This document shows positions 1 through 8,155 of a stretch of 64,000 nucleotides of DNA, one piece after another. The first letter of the stretch is position 1; every line of letters begins with the position of its first letter. The DNA lies in NCBI GenBank assembly GCA_913776045.1, contig CAJYOI010000042.1, positions 21,634 to 85,633 of the forward strand. Direction: 5' to 3'. Source of the DNA: an uncultured Sphingomonas sp. Lineage in GTDB: Bacteria > Pseudomonadota > Alphaproteobacteria > Sphingomonadales > Sphingomonadaceae. A model generated the notes under the pieces. It was given only the letters and a program-made list of their open reading frames with translations. It had not been told where the DNA came from and did not search any database. Both the position numbers and the translations under genes were made by a program.

Positions 1-1
1 G

Positions 2-907
2 CAGGGGCGGATCGACGAACTGCGCGAGACCGCGTCCTCGCCCGAACTGGACATCGATGCGGAGGTGTCGCGGCTGCAAGCCAAGTCCGACAAGATGCTG
101 CGCGACACCTATGCGCGGCTGACCCCGTGGCAGAAGACGCAGGTCGCCCGGCACCCCGAACGCCCGCACCTGAAGGATTACATCGCGGGCCTCATCGACG
201 ATTTCATGCCGCTGGGCGGCGACCGCGCGTTCGCTGACGATCAGGCGATCATCGGCGGCCTGGGCACTTTCCGCGGGCGCAAGGTCATGGTCATCGGCCA
301 TGAAAAGGGCGACGATACCGCCAGCCGGCTTCGTCACAATTTCGGCATGGGCAAGCCCGAGGGCTATCGCAAGGCGATCCGCCTGATGAAGCTCGCCGAC
401 CGGTTCGGCCTGCCGGTGCTGACTTTGGTCGACACGTCGGGCGCATTCCCTGGGGTGCAGGCCGAGGAGCGCGGTCAGGCGGAGGCCATTGCGCGCTCGA
501 CCGAGGCGTGCCTGGAAATCGGCGTCCCGCTGATCGCCGCGATCGTCGGCGAAGGCGGCTCGGGCGGCGCGGTGGCGCTGGCGACCGGCAACGTCGTGCT
601 GATGTTCGAGCACGCCGTCTATTCGGTGATTTCGCCTGAGGGCTGCGCGTCAATCCTGTGGCGCACCGCGGACAAGGCCCCCGAGGCGGCCGAAGCGATG
701 AAGGTGACCGCGCAGCACCTGAAGGATCTGGGCGTGATCGACGGCATCGTGCCCGAACCGCTGGGCGGTGCGCATCGCGATCCGGCGGCAGCGATCGCCG
801 CACTGGGTACGGCGCTGGAGACGGCGCTGACGGACTTCGACGGCCGCGAACCCAGTGCCGTGCGCGCAGCGCGTCGTCAGAAGTTCTTGGCAATCGGGCG
901 AGTTTAA
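2..907 (+). CDS. accA: Acetyl-CoA carboxylase carboxyltransferase subunit alpha (5' end outside window)
   Basis: AccA pairs with AccD to move the carboxyl group from biotin on BCCP to acetyl-CoA, making malonyl-CoA for fatty-acid synthesis in the cytoplasm. The reading frame is open from the first bases of the window, so the GTG at 65 is internal and the true start lies upstream; 301 codons remain of a family length near 315. Visible landmarks are the DTSGAFPG segment and the glycine-rich GEGGSGGA loop that shapes the oxyanion site in crotonase-fold carboxyltransferases. It converges on two Flp pilin genes, separated by a hairpin. Identification is secure from the conserved core; only the extreme N terminus is missing. 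Confidence 0.97.
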   Translation, partial: QGRIDELRETASSPELDIDAEVSRLQAKSDKMLRDTYARLTPWQKTQVARHPERPHLKDYIAGLIDDFMPLGGDRAFADDQAIIGGLGTFRGRKVMVIGHEKGDDTASRLRHNFGMGKPEGYRKAIRLMKLADRFGLPVLTLVDTSGAFPGVQAEERGQAEAIARSTEACLEIGVPLIAAIVGEGGSGGAVALATGNVVLMFEHAVYSVISPEGCASILWRTADKAPEAAEAMKVTAQHLKDLGVIDGIVPEPLGGAHRDPAAAIAALGTALETALTDFDGREPSAVRAARRQKFLAIGRV

Positions 908-940
908 TCCTTCCGATCTCTTTCCCAACATGACAGACAA

Positions 941-975
941 AAAGGGCGGCGAACCGGGATGGTTAGCCGCCCTTT
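941..975. terminator. Bidirectional hairpin terminator between accA and the Flp pilin genes
   Basis: A perfect 10-bp inverted repeat (AAAGGGCGGC and GCCGCCCTTT) encloses a 15-nt loop between the convergent genes. Read on the minus strand the stem runs into a T-rich tract, so it should end pilin transcription; on the plus strand the tail is weaker. Confidence 0.75.
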
Positions 976-997
976 CTGCTATTCGGTCTGAAGCGAC

Positions 998-1162
998 TTA
1001 CTGCTTCATGTTCGACGAAACGTTCTCGAACGTCTTCTTCAGGTTGTTGCCCAGGCCCTGCATCGCGGCGATCGCGGCAACGGCGATCAGAGCGGCGATC
1101 AGGCCGTACTCGATGGCGGTCGCGCCCTTCGAGTTCTTCAGGAAATTGCGAATCTTCTGCAT
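998..1162 (-). CDS. Flp/Fap-type pilin, 54 residues
   Basis: Short type IVb pilin subunit of the Flp (tad) class. After a basic N terminus (residues 1-13) comes the class motif GATAIEYGL, whose Glu follows the prepilin peptidase cleavage site, then a hydrophobic helix of about 20 residues and a short polar tail. A GGAGA ribosome site sits six bases before the ATG. A second Flp pilin lies about 110 bases upstream on the same strand, but no tad assembly genes are in the window, so these would be orphan pilins or be served by a distant tad locus. The gene is too short for default ORF cut-offs and could be missed by automated calling. Confidence 0.88.
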   Translation of the reverse strand: MQKIRNFLKNSKGATAIEYGLIAALIAVAAIAAMQGLGNNLKKTFENVSSNMKQ

Positions 1163-1275
1163 GTCGATCTCCACTGTTCGAAACTTCAGTCACCCGGCTG
1201 GACGGGTCTTCCCCCCGAACAGCAACACCGGTTCTACGGCCCCGACAGTTTAGAAAGGTTTAAAGCCGCAACCGC

Positions 1276-1479
1276 TCAATACCCCGTTGCGGTGGAAATT
1301 CGGTTGTACAGCCCGTTCCACGTCGAGGTGGTCTGCGAACCCAGGCTGCTGACCCCACCGATGAGCGCAATGACGATCAGCGCGATAATCAGGCCATATT
1401 CGACGGCGGTTGCGGCCTTGCGGTCTCGCGCCAGTCCGGCAAGGACGCGCTGGGCACGGCGGGTCGAAAAGGACATCAT
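1276..1479 (-). CDS. Flp/Fap-type pilin, 67 residues
   Basis: Second Flp-type pilin. The basic leader (STRRAQRVLAGLARDRK) precedes AATAVEYGL and a hydrophobic segment rich in Ile, Val and Ala, then a C-terminal tail containing SQTTSTWNGL. A TTG start 33 bases upstream is possible, but the ATG-ATG pair chosen here gives the family's normal leader length. The prepilin peptidase site (Gly or Ala before the Thr-Ala-Val-Glu) is altered to Ala-Ala-Thr, which some Flp pilins tolerate. It is likely co-oriented with, and perhaps transcribed with, the neighbouring 54-residue pilin. Confidence 0.85.
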   Translation of the reverse strand: MMSFSTRRAQRVLAGLARDRKAATAVEYGLIIALIVIALIGGVSSLGSQTTSTWNGLYNRISTATGY

Positions 1480-1532
1480 GCCCGCAACAATAGGGTGGAG
1501 ACGGTTAATCAAATGCTATCTGGGCCGAACCG

Positions 1533-1934
1533 GTGACGGCGCTTCTTCATGTGGTGGCGGTGGCGATGGTCGATCCCGACGGCCGCGTGCTGGTTCAGCA
1601 ACGCCCGGCGGGAAAGCCTATGGCTGGACTGTGGGAGTTCCCCGGCGGCAAGATCGATCCCGGCGAGACACCCGAAGCGGCGCTTATCCGCGAACTGCAT
1701 GAGGAATTGGGGATCGAGGTCGCGCAGGCGTGCCTGGCCCCGGCCGCCTTCGCCAGCGAACCGCTGGGCGATCGCCATCTGCTGTTGCTGCTCTACGCCT
1801 GCCGCAAATGGGACGGCATTCCCGAAGCGCGCCATGCAACGGCGCTGCGCTGGGTCTATCCCGCGCAACTCCATGCGCTCGACATGCCGCCCGCCGATCG
1901 ACCGCTAATCGGGCTGCTCGAGGCCCTTTTGTAA
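1533..1934 (+). CDS. mutT: NUDIX hydrolase, MutT-like (8-oxo-dGTP diphosphatase type)
   Basis: A 133-residue single-domain NUDIX protein. Residues 39-60 match the NUDIX box GX5EX7REUXEEXGU: Gly39, Glu45, Arg53-Glu54, Glu57-Glu58 and Gly60 are all present, so metal-dependent pyrophosphohydrolysis should be intact. The motif GLWEFPGGK just before the box is typical of MutT proteins that hydrolyse 8-oxo-dGTP and prevent A:T to C:G transversions. GTG start at the beginning of the open frame. Its 3' end overlaps the convergent methyltransferase gene by 30 bases. Substrate specificity beyond the MutT-like group is inferred. Confidence 0.88.
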   Translation: MTALLHVVAVAMVDPDGRVLVQQRPAGKPMAGLWEFPGGKIDPGETPEAALIRELHEELGIEVAQACLAPAAFASEPLGDRHLLLLLYACRKWDGIPEARHATALRWVYPAQLHALDMPPADRPLIGLLEALL

Positions 1935-2741
1935 CGCCGCGGTCAGGCTGGCGGTCGCGCTGCCGCGCTTGGCCGGCTGCGGCTGGCCGGGGGCGGGGGC
2001 CCAACCGGTCAGAAAGACGATGTCGAACCGCTCGCCGACGCGCCCATCGGAATCGGCGCGCGCGGCAAAGGCATCGGCCAACCGCGCTAGCGTATCGCGG
2101 CGCAACGGCCGGCGATCGACCAGCAAATTGCTCGCCGCCATGCCGCGCAGATCGCCGATCAGGCCGAACAGGCTGCCGTAGCGCACGGTCACCGTCTCGA
2201 CATCGGCGACCGGCAGCGCGAAGCCGGCGCGGACCAGCAGGTCGCCGGCCGACCGCACGTCGATCATCGGATGTGCACGCGCCGTTCCCGGATCGGCATC
2301 GCGCAAGGCGGCGCGCAGCGTCGACAGGCTATTGCCGCCGAGGAAGGCGCCGAGGAACACGCCATCCGGCCGCAGCGCCCGACGAGCCAGCGACAGCGCG
2401 CCGGGCACGTCGTTCACGGTATCGAGCACACCCGCCGAGACGACAAGGTCGAAGCTTGCGGCCAGCACGTCGAAGCGGTCCTCGTCGGCCTGCAGCCCCG
2501 CTTCGGCAAATCGCGTGCCCGCATCGATCCGCGTGATGCGCGCGCCCGGCCGCGTAAATGCTCCGTCCGCCGCGCCCAGGTCCAGAACGTCGCCGAATTC
2601 CCGCTTCACCGTTCCCAGCCGGTCGGCAATCCCCTCCAGCATCATCTCGCGCAGGAAGGCATGGTCGGCCCAGCCGGCGGCGGCGCGGTCGCGGCGCAGT
2701 CGGCGCGCGGCGCGGTCGAAGATTTCGGACGTCGTGTTCAC
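1905..2741 (-). CDS. SAM-dependent methyltransferase, BioC/NDUFAF5-like
   Basis: A class I SAM-binding fold protein of 278 residues. Motif I reads VLDLGAADGAFT and is followed by an acidic position at IDAG; FDLVVSAGVLDTVND corresponds to motif II and the post-motif region. The N terminus (EIFDRAARRLRRDRAA) is characteristic of the group related to human NDUFAF5, which modifies a respiratory complex I subunit. In alphaproteobacteria genes of this group commonly neighbour comF and grxC, as here. The frame stays open upstream to 2804, but that start would overlap the divergent comF gene; the GTG at 2741 matches the usual family N terminus. The actual substrate is not shown by the sequence. Confidence 0.8.
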   Translation of the reverse strand: MNTTSEIFDRAARRLRRDRAAAGWADHAFLREMMLEGIADRLGTVKREFGDVLDLGAADGAFTRPGARITRIDAGTRFAEAGLQADEDRFDVLAASFDLVVSAGVLDTVNDVPGALSLARRALRPDGVFLGAFLGGNSLSTLRAALRDADPGTARAHPMIDVRSAGDLLVRAGFALPVADVETVTVRYGSLFGLIGDLRGMAASNLLVDRRPLRRDTLARLADAFAARADSDGRVGERFDIVFLTGWAPAPGQPQPAKRGSATASLTAALQKGLEQPD

Positions 2742-2784
2742 AGCCGCGGCTTGTGCGCCGCGCTGACGCCCGCGACAAGGGGGC

Positions 2785-3510
2785 GTGCGCGCCGTCCTCT
2801 CCACGCTCGTCTCGCTCGCGCTGCCGCCGCGCTGTCCGGCCTGCGCGGCGGTCGTGGCGGTGGATCATCGGTTCTGCGCGGCGTGCTGGTCGGACCTGAC
2901 CTTTCTCGGGCCGCCATGGTGCGCCGGCTGCGCACGACCGTTCGAGCTTGATCGCGGGGCAGTGGCGCTGTGCGGACCATGCCTCGCCGATCCGCCGAAG
3001 CACGATGGTGCGCGCGCCGCGGTCGCCTATGGCCCGGTTGCGAAAGCGCTGGCGCTGCGGCTGAAGTACGGCCGGCGCACCGCCTTTGCCGAAACCGCCG
3101 CGCGCCTGATGCACCGGGTAATGCCGGAAGGTGCCGACCTGCTCGTCTCGGTCCCGCTGCATCGCTGGCGGCTGTGGGGGCGAGGCTACAACCAGGCGGC
3201 GCTGATCGCCGATGGCCTGGAGCGGCTGTCGGGGACGCCGGTACGACACGACCTGCTGCGCCGGGTGAAGGCGACGCCGTCGTTGCGCGGGCTCGGCCGA
3301 CGCGCACGGGCGAAGGCCGTCCGCGGCGCGTTCGCCATCAACCCGACCGGCCGGAGGGCGCTGCTGGGTAAGTCCGTGGTCCTGGTCGACGACGTCTTCA
3401 CCAGCGGGGCGACCGCCAGCGCGTGCGCTGCCGTGCTGAAGCGGGCCGGTGCAGCGCGGGTCGTGATCCTGTGCTGGGCGCGCGTGATCGAGGAGGGCAA
3501 CGATCTGTAG
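2785..3510 (+). CDS. comF: ComF family phosphoribosyltransferase-like protein
   Basis: A 241-residue ComF homologue. Four cysteine pairs near the N terminus (C17/C20, C31/C34, C46/C49, C63/C66) form the expected zinc-binding region. A type I phosphoribosyltransferase domain follows, with the PRPP loop VVLVDDVFTSGAT near residues 198-210. In naturally competent bacteria ComF helps carry single-stranded DNA into the cytoplasm or prepare it for recombination; the biochemical reaction is unproven, and most alphaproteobacteria keep the gene without known competence. It starts at a GTG divergent from the methyltransferase and is followed within 40 bases by grxC. Confidence 0.88.
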   Translation: MRAVLSTLVSLALPPRCPACAAVVAVDHRFCAACWSDLTFLGPPWCAGCARPFELDRGAVALCGPCLADPPKHDGARAAVAYGPVAKALALRLKYGRRTAFAETAARLMHRVMPEGADLLVSVPLHRWRLWGRGYNQAALIADGLERLSGTPVRHDLLRRVKATPSLRGLGRRARAKAVRGAFAINPTGRRALLGKSVVLVDDVFTSGATASACAAVLKRAGAARVVILCWARVIEEGNDL

Positions 3511-3549
3511 GAATTGACATTCCGCTGCGGCAACCACACTTCGCACCGC

Positions 3550-3807
3550 ATGGCACGGGTCGAGATCTACACCAAGGCGTTCTGCCCCTATTGCACCCGC
3601 GCGATGCGCCTGCTGGATAGCAAGGGCGTCGTGCCGGAGGAATACGACATCACGATGGGCGGGGCGAAGCGCGCCGAAATGATCGATCGCGCGAACGGTC
3701 GCACGACCGTGCCGCAGGTGTTCATCGACGGCCGCCACATCGGCGGATCGGACGATCTTGCCGCGTTGGAGCGTGAAGGGAAGCTCGACCCGCTGCTGGA
3801 GGCATGA
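3550..3807 (+). CDS. grxC: Glutaredoxin 3
   Basis: Small cytoplasmic thiol-disulfide oxidoreductase using glutathione. The 85-residue protein has the dithiol active site C12-P-Y-C15, the glutathione-binding TVPQVFIDG segment with its cis-proline, and GGSDDL near the C terminus. The frame extends 12 codons upstream, but the internal ATG gives the canonical N terminus (ARVEIYTK). It overlaps the next gene by four bases (ATGA), implying translational coupling with the C-N hydrolase, a combination that fits glutathione metabolism. Confidence 0.95.
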   Translation: MARVEIYTKAFCPYCTRAMRLLDSKGVVPEEYDITMGGAKRAEMIDRANGRTTVPQVFIDGRHIGGSDDLAALEREGKLDPLLEA

Positions 3808-4628
3808 GGGCCGCTGTCCTCCAGATGACGAGCGGGATCGATCCCCGCGCCAATGCCGCCATCCTGACCGATGCCGTCGCCCGGGCGAAGGGAGACGGCG
3901 CCGCGATGCTCTTCACACCCGAAATGTCGAACATCCTCGACCGCGATCGGATGCGGGCGGCGCAGTCGATCGTCGCCGAAGACGAGGATTTGGTTCTGGC
4001 CGACGTACGCAACGCCGCGGCGAAGGCGGGGCTTTGGGTGCATCTCGGCTCGCTGGCGGTGCGGGCTGGCGATGGACGCTATGCTAACCGCGGGTTCGTA
4101 ATCGATGCGGGCGGCGCGATCCGGGCACGCTACGACAAGCTGCATCTGTTCGACGTCGATCTGCCGACCGGGGAAAGCTGGCGCGAGTCTGCCAGCTATG
4201 CGCCGGGCGACCGCGCGGTGGTGGTCGACACGCCGCTCGGCCGGCTGGGTCTGTCGATCTGCTACGACCTGCGCTTCCCCGACCTGTTCCGCGCGCTGAG
4301 CGATGCCGGCGCGACGATCTTCGCCGTTCCGGCGGCCTTCACCGTACCGACCGGCGCGGCGCACTGGCACATATTGATGCGCGCGCGGGCGATCGAGGCC
4401 GGGGGCTATGTGATCGCCGCGGCGCAGGCGGGCACGCATTCCGACGGCCGCGTCACCTATGGCCATTCGCTCGCGGTCGATCCGTGGGGCGAAGTGCTGT
4501 GCGACTTGGGCCCGGAACCCACGCTGGGCTTCGCCGAGATCGATCCGGCGCGCGTGGCGGACGTCCGCGCCCGAATTCCCGCACTCAGGCATCGTCGTCC
4601 GATTCCCCCGGTTGAGGTGATCGCGTGA
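3804..4628 (+). CDS. Carbon-nitrogen hydrolase, Nit1-like (probable deaminated glutathione amidase)
   Basis: Nitrilase-superfamily amidase of 274 residues. The catalytic triad is visible as Glu40 (FTPEMS), Lys112 (RYDKLHLF) and Cys153 (SICYDLRFP). The order and spacing match the Nit1 branch, whose members hydrolyse deaminated glutathione, an error product of transaminases, to alpha-ketoglutarate and cysteinylglycine. Overlap with glutaredoxin upstream and DUF1178 downstream (both four-base overlaps) places it in a compact operon. The exact substrate is inferred from branch and neighbourhood rather than shown. Confidence 0.87.
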   Translation: MRAAVLQMTSGIDPRANAAILTDAVARAKGDGAAMLFTPEMSNILDRDRMRAAQSIVAEDEDLVLADVRNAAAKAGLWVHLGSLAVRAGDGRYANRGFVIDAGGAIRARYDKLHLFDVDLPTGESWRESASYAPGDRAVVVDTPLGRLGLSICYDLRFPDLFRALSDAGATIFAVPAAFTVPTGAAHWHILMRARAIEAGGYVIAAAQAGTHSDGRVTYGHSLAVDPWGEVLCDLGPEPTLGFAEIDPARVADVRARIPALRHRRPIPPVEVIA

Positions 4629-5053
4629 TCCTGTTCGACCTGAAATGCGGCGGCGGCCATGTGTTCGAGGCGTGGTTCAAATCGAGCGCCAGTTACGAAG
4701 ACCAGCGCATCGGCGGGCTGATCGCCTGTCCGGTGTGCGGCGACAGCGAGGTCGGCAAGGCGCTGATGGCGCCCAACGTCGCCGTCAAGAGCAACCGCAG
4801 CGCGACGCCGAGCCCGGCCGCGCTGAAGGCGGCGCTCGCTGTCATCGCGAGCGCGCAGGCGGAGGCGATTAAGGAGTCGACCTGGGTCGGCACCGCCTTC
4901 GCCGACACGGCACGGGCGATGCATACGGGCGACAAGCCCGTCGCAGCGATCCATGGACAGGCGACGCGGGAAGAGGCGAAGGCTTTGGTAGAGGACGGCG
5001 TGCCGGTCGCGCCGCTGCTGGTGCCGGTAGTGCCGCCCGAGGCGCTGAACTGA
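4625..5053 (+). CDS. DUF1178 family protein
   Basis: A 142-residue protein with the DUF1178 signature: an N-terminal LKCGGGHVFEAWF segment with a cysteine, then CPVCGDSEV, so Cys and His positions resemble a small zinc ribbon. A central Ala-rich helical region follows and the C terminus ends in a conserved-looking Pro/Val run. No function is established for the family. The GTG start overlaps the upstream amidase by four bases, so it is probably co-translated with the grxC-amidase pair. Confidence 0.88.
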   Translation: MILFDLKCGGGHVFEAWFKSSASYEDQRIGGLIACPVCGDSEVGKALMAPNVAVKSNRSATPSPAALKAALAVIASAQAEAIKESTWVGTAFADTARAMHTGDKPVAAIHGQATREEAKALVEDGVPVAPLLVPVVPPEALN

Positions 5054-5210
5054 GGGGGCAACGCGCGCTTGCGTGAGGCTCTTGCTAAGACCGAAGAGTT
5101 ACAAACGAACAGCGCCGCGGGCGAAGCCCGCGTCGTCGGTCGGCGCTTTGGCGCCGCCGGCCGTACCACCGCTGAGGCCTCGCGGCTGCGCCGCACCGGA
5201 GCGGTGGTAG

Positions 5211-5287
5211 TGGTGCCCTCGGCGGGATTCGAACCCACGACCTGCGGTTTAGGAAACCGTCGCTCTATCCTGCTGAGCTACGAAGGC
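5211..5287 (-). tRNA. tRNA-Arg (anticodon CCT)
   Basis: The minus strand folds into a complete 77-nt cloverleaf including an encoded CCA. The acceptor arm pairs GCCTTCG with CGAGGGC (one T-G pair), the anticodon stem is ACGGT/ACCGC with loop TTCCTAA, and the T arm holds GTGGG-TTCGAAT-CCCGC. Anticodon CCT reads AGG arginine codons, rare in GC-rich genomes. Confidence 0.96.
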
Positions 5288-5376
5288 ATGGCCCGCCTGT
5301 TACGCAGCGGGGCGCCAAATGAAAAGGGGCGCCGACACCTGTGTGCCGACACCCCCGTTCAAATCGGTCGAATCGA

Positions 5377-6171
5377 TCAGCCGTTTGCCGGCATCTCGAT
5401 CGCGCTCGGCTGCTGCGGCGCGCGGCCCGATGCCATCTGCTTGGCGAACACGTCGCGCATCAGTGCGAGCGAGAACAGGTGCGCGTAGACCAGCGGCAGC
5501 ATGCCCGACTGCGCCATCTTGCGCAGCTGATCGCCGCGCAGCTCGCTCAGCTTCTTTTCGTCGACCATCTGAAAGCCACGGTAGACGAACGGCTGCGCCG
5601 CGCCTTCCGGCTGGATCGAGACTTCGCCGTCAATCAGCAGGTCATATTCCTTCAGCTCGCGAACGAACTGCGCGGTCTTCTGACCGGCCTGCTCGAACTG
5701 CTCGGCAAAGGCGAGGATCGCCTTGGTCAGCTCGGTCGGCTGGCCGTTTTCAAACAACTTTTCACCGTCTTCGAACGCACCGATGGTCTCCGACGACGGG
5801 TCGAAGCACAGGCTGAGTTCGTTCGCGTCCGGGGTCAGGCGAGCGAGCAGATACGGATAGCGGCGGATGTAGGCGGGGACATAGATGTCCTCGTTCGTCA
5901 GCTTGCCTTCGGCATCGATGAAGACGTTGACGCCTTCGTTCAGGCCCATCAGCGCCAGCGGCACGGGGTCGTCACCGACCGCGAACACGACCGGCATGTG
6001 ACGCGACACCAGCGGGAATTCCTCGACCGTAACCGGCACGGCATGCTGGTTGGCGAGGAACGGGGCGGCCTGTGCCGGCTTCACGCGCCAATCGGCGTGC
6101 GTCTCGCTCGAAAGCGGAACCAGGTCGTTGTAGAACAGCGGAAGGGCTGCGGCTTCAGGCGCAGAGGCCAT
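5377..6171 (-). CDS. SapC family protein
   Basis: A 264-residue protein of the SapC group, named from Campylobacter surface-layer loci but of unproven function. Recognisable segments are LPLFYNDLVPLS near the N terminus, HMPVVFAVGDD, and YIRRYPYLL around the first third. In sphingomonads and Caulobacter these genes often sit near TonB receptors and halogenase-like genes; here the divergent neighbour is a type I secretion operon, and a link to surface-layer export is tempting but only inferred. The ATG chosen has GGAGA seven bases upstream; a TTG two codons earlier lacks support. Confidence 0.87.
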   Translation of the reverse strand: MASAPEAAALPLFYNDLVPLSSETHADWRVKPAQAAPFLANQHAVPVTVEEFPLVSRHMPVVFAVGDDPVPLALMGLNEGVNVFIDAEGKLTNEDIYVPAYIRRYPYLLARLTPDANELSLCFDPSSETIGAFEDGEKLFENGQPTELTKAILAFAEQFEQAGQKTAQFVRELKEYDLLIDGEVSIQPEGAAQPFVYRGFQMVDEKKLSELRGDQLRKMAQSGMLPLVYAHLFSLALMRDVFAKQMASGRAPQQPSAIEMPANG

Positions 6172-6507
6172 GGTCAATCTCCGAAAGAATCAACAAGCGT
6201 AAGGGATCGGAATCTGTTGTCGGACGTACGCGCGCGCCCGGCGGTGGGGGGGCTCTGTAAGCGAGGGCGCGGATCGGCGCAACCGCTCACGCCGCGACGA
6301 CCGGACGGCGGCGATGGTTATTGCGCCACTTTACAGTGTATCGGGGCTCGACTAATGCCAGCCGGCCGTACGCAAGGGCGGGGAGTGGCTCCGGATACGG
6401 CTGAGCGCGCAGAAACGGTCGAAGATGGTTTCGGTTCCGGGAGGAAGCTCGATGCCAGCTGTTGGCCGGGGGGTTCTGCGAATGACAAGTACAGGAGCGC
6501 CGCCGTC
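6172..6507. other. Intergenic region between sapC and the secretion operon
   Basis: This 336-base divergent region must carry promoters for both flanking genes. The secretion-side frame stays open through it, but nothing resembles a signal peptide before 6508. I see AT-richer sequence around 6316-6345 that could be a promoter, without a convincing consensus pair. Confidence 0.4.
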
Positions 6508-8151
6508 TTGAAATTGCGGTTCCGGTGCCTTTCGGGCGCCTCCATTTCCACATGCCTCGCCGTTGTCCTGCCCGCGGTCGCCGCGGCGCAGACGGCTGCG
6601 CCATCGAATTCGCTGATCGTCGATCCGCAGCAGGGGGCGACGCCGCGCCCGATCGCGCCCGTTCCGGCGCCGGCAACACCGTCGACGACGCCGACGCCGG
6701 CTATCCCATCGACCTCGTCGCCGACGATCGCCCCCGTTCAGAGTCCGCCTGCGCTGCAGATGCAGCCGGTACGCGGCAATCTGCCTGATACGGCGAGCGA
6801 TGGCCAACCGGTTCTGCGCGGCCGTGAAGGCGGCCTTCCGGCGCCGTCGGGCAATCCGCTGGCGCTCGACCCCAAGACCGATCCGATCCTGCGTCTGGCG
6901 ATTGCCTCGGCCGATCCCAACGCCTTCCGCGACGCGATTCGCGGGGTCGTTGCACGTAACCCCAGCGCCAAGGAGGCCGAAGCCCGCACCGATGAGGCTG
7001 AGGCCGTGCGGAACGAGGCGCGGGCGAGCCAGTATCCGGTTATCGACATGTCGCTGTCGCACTTCCGCGTGCTCGACCGCGCGTTTTCGAACGATCCGCA
7101 GAACGTGCTCGAACGCTCCCGCCCTGCCTATCGTACCGACGCCATTGCGCGCGCACAGCAGTCGATCATCGACTTCGGCACGGCGCGCAACCGTATCGCG
7201 GCCGGCAACAGCCGGATCGAAGCGTCGGTCGCCGCGGTCGACGATGCATCGACCCAGATCGCGCTGCGTGGAATCGCATCGTGGTATCAGGTCTTCGGCT
7301 ATCGCGCGCTCGTGTCGCTCAGCACCGCATTCGTCGAGAGTCAGACGCAGCTGCGCGGCGCTATCGAGCAACGGGTGAAGCAGGGCTATGCCGCGCCCGG
7401 CGACGTCGCGCAGGTCGAGAGCTATATCGCGGCTGCCGAGGCGCAGCTCGCCAATTATCGCCGCCAGTTGGCGAGCGCGGAGGCCTCGTATCAGGCGCTG
7501 ACCGGCGCGCTCGCCCCGGTCGGCTTCGGCCGCGCCCCGACCGCCGATGTGGCGGCCGTCACCAAGGAACGTGCGCAACTCGATGCGGAGACGATCCCCG
7601 TCGTCCGCTATGCCAAACTGACCGCCGAGGCCGCGCGCTATGACGTCAAGACGGCGAAGTCGAACGCGCTGCCCGGCGTGACAGTCGGCATCGATGCCGG
7701 CCGTTACGGCGTGCTCGAAACCGACAAGGACTTCGACATTCGTGGCACCGTGACTTTCGCCCAGCGTCTGGGGGGCGGTGCCGTGCAGCGGATCAGCGCC
7801 AGCGAGGCGCGCGCGCGCGGGGCGCAGGCCGCGTACGACCGTATCCGCCAGGACGCGGTTCGCGATGCCGCCATCGCCTGGGCGGACGTCCAGGCGCTTG
7901 AGCAGAGCGAAGCGGCGATCCGTGACAATTATCTCGCCACGCGCCAGTCGCGCGATGTGCTGGCCGAACGCTTCCGCGTTTCGCGGGGAACGCTGTTCGA
8001 CCTGCTGGGGGCCGAGGCCAATTACTTCAACGTTGCCGCCCGCTATGTCGAGACGGTGACCGAACTGGATATCGCGCGCTATTCGCTGCTGGCGCGTCGG
8101 GGGAAATTGCTTGATGCCTTTGGTATCGAGCCTGCGCGATTGGATCGTTGA
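6508..8151 (+). CDS. TolC-family outer membrane protein of type I secretion set 1
   Basis: Outer-membrane channel component, about 547 residues. A signal peptide (basic KLRFR, hydrophobic stretch, cleavage near AVAAAQ) is followed by a Pro/Thr-rich linker of roughly 100 residues and then two TolC-type coiled-coil repeats. The start is taken as TTG because AGGAG lies ten bases upstream and it begins the signal peptide; no in-frame ATG does so, and the frame is open for over a kilobase upstream. The ABC exporter gene follows directly, so the three genes 6508-11264 form a first complete secretion set. Family membership is clear; the TTG start is less certain. Confidence 0.87.
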   Translation: MKLRFRCLSGASISTCLAVVLPAVAAAQTAAPSNSLIVDPQQGATPRPIAPVPAPATPSTTPTPAIPSTSSPTIAPVQSPPALQMQPVRGNLPDTASDGQPVLRGREGGLPAPSGNPLALDPKTDPILRLAIASADPNAFRDAIRGVVARNPSAKEAEARTDEAEAVRNEARASQYPVIDMSLSHFRVLDRAFSNDPQNVLERSRPAYRTDAIARAQQSIIDFGTARNRIAAGNSRIEASVAAVDDASTQIALRGIASWYQVFGYRALVSLSTAFVESQTQLRGAIEQRVKQGYAAPGDVAQVESYIAAAEAQLANYRRQLASAEASYQALTGALAPVGFGRAPTADVAAVTKERAQLDAETIPVVRYAKLTAEAARYDVKTAKSNALPGVTVGIDAGRYGVLETDKDFDIRGTVTFAQRLGGGAVQRISASEARARGAQAAYDRIRQDAVRDAAIAWADVQALEQSEAAIRDNYLATRQSRDVLAERFRVSRGTLFDLLGAEANYFNVAARYVETVTELDIARYSLLARRGKLLDAFGIEPARLDR

Positions 8152-8155
8152 ATCG

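Noticed and set aside
6316-6345. Possible promoter for the secretion operon
   Set aside because: AT-richer sequence is present but no -35/-10 pair of acceptable spacing could be assigned.
5341-6507. Extension of the TolC-like gene 1.1 kb upstream through sapC
   Set aside because: The open frame is antisense to the conserved SapC gene and has no signal peptide; the protein begins near 6508.
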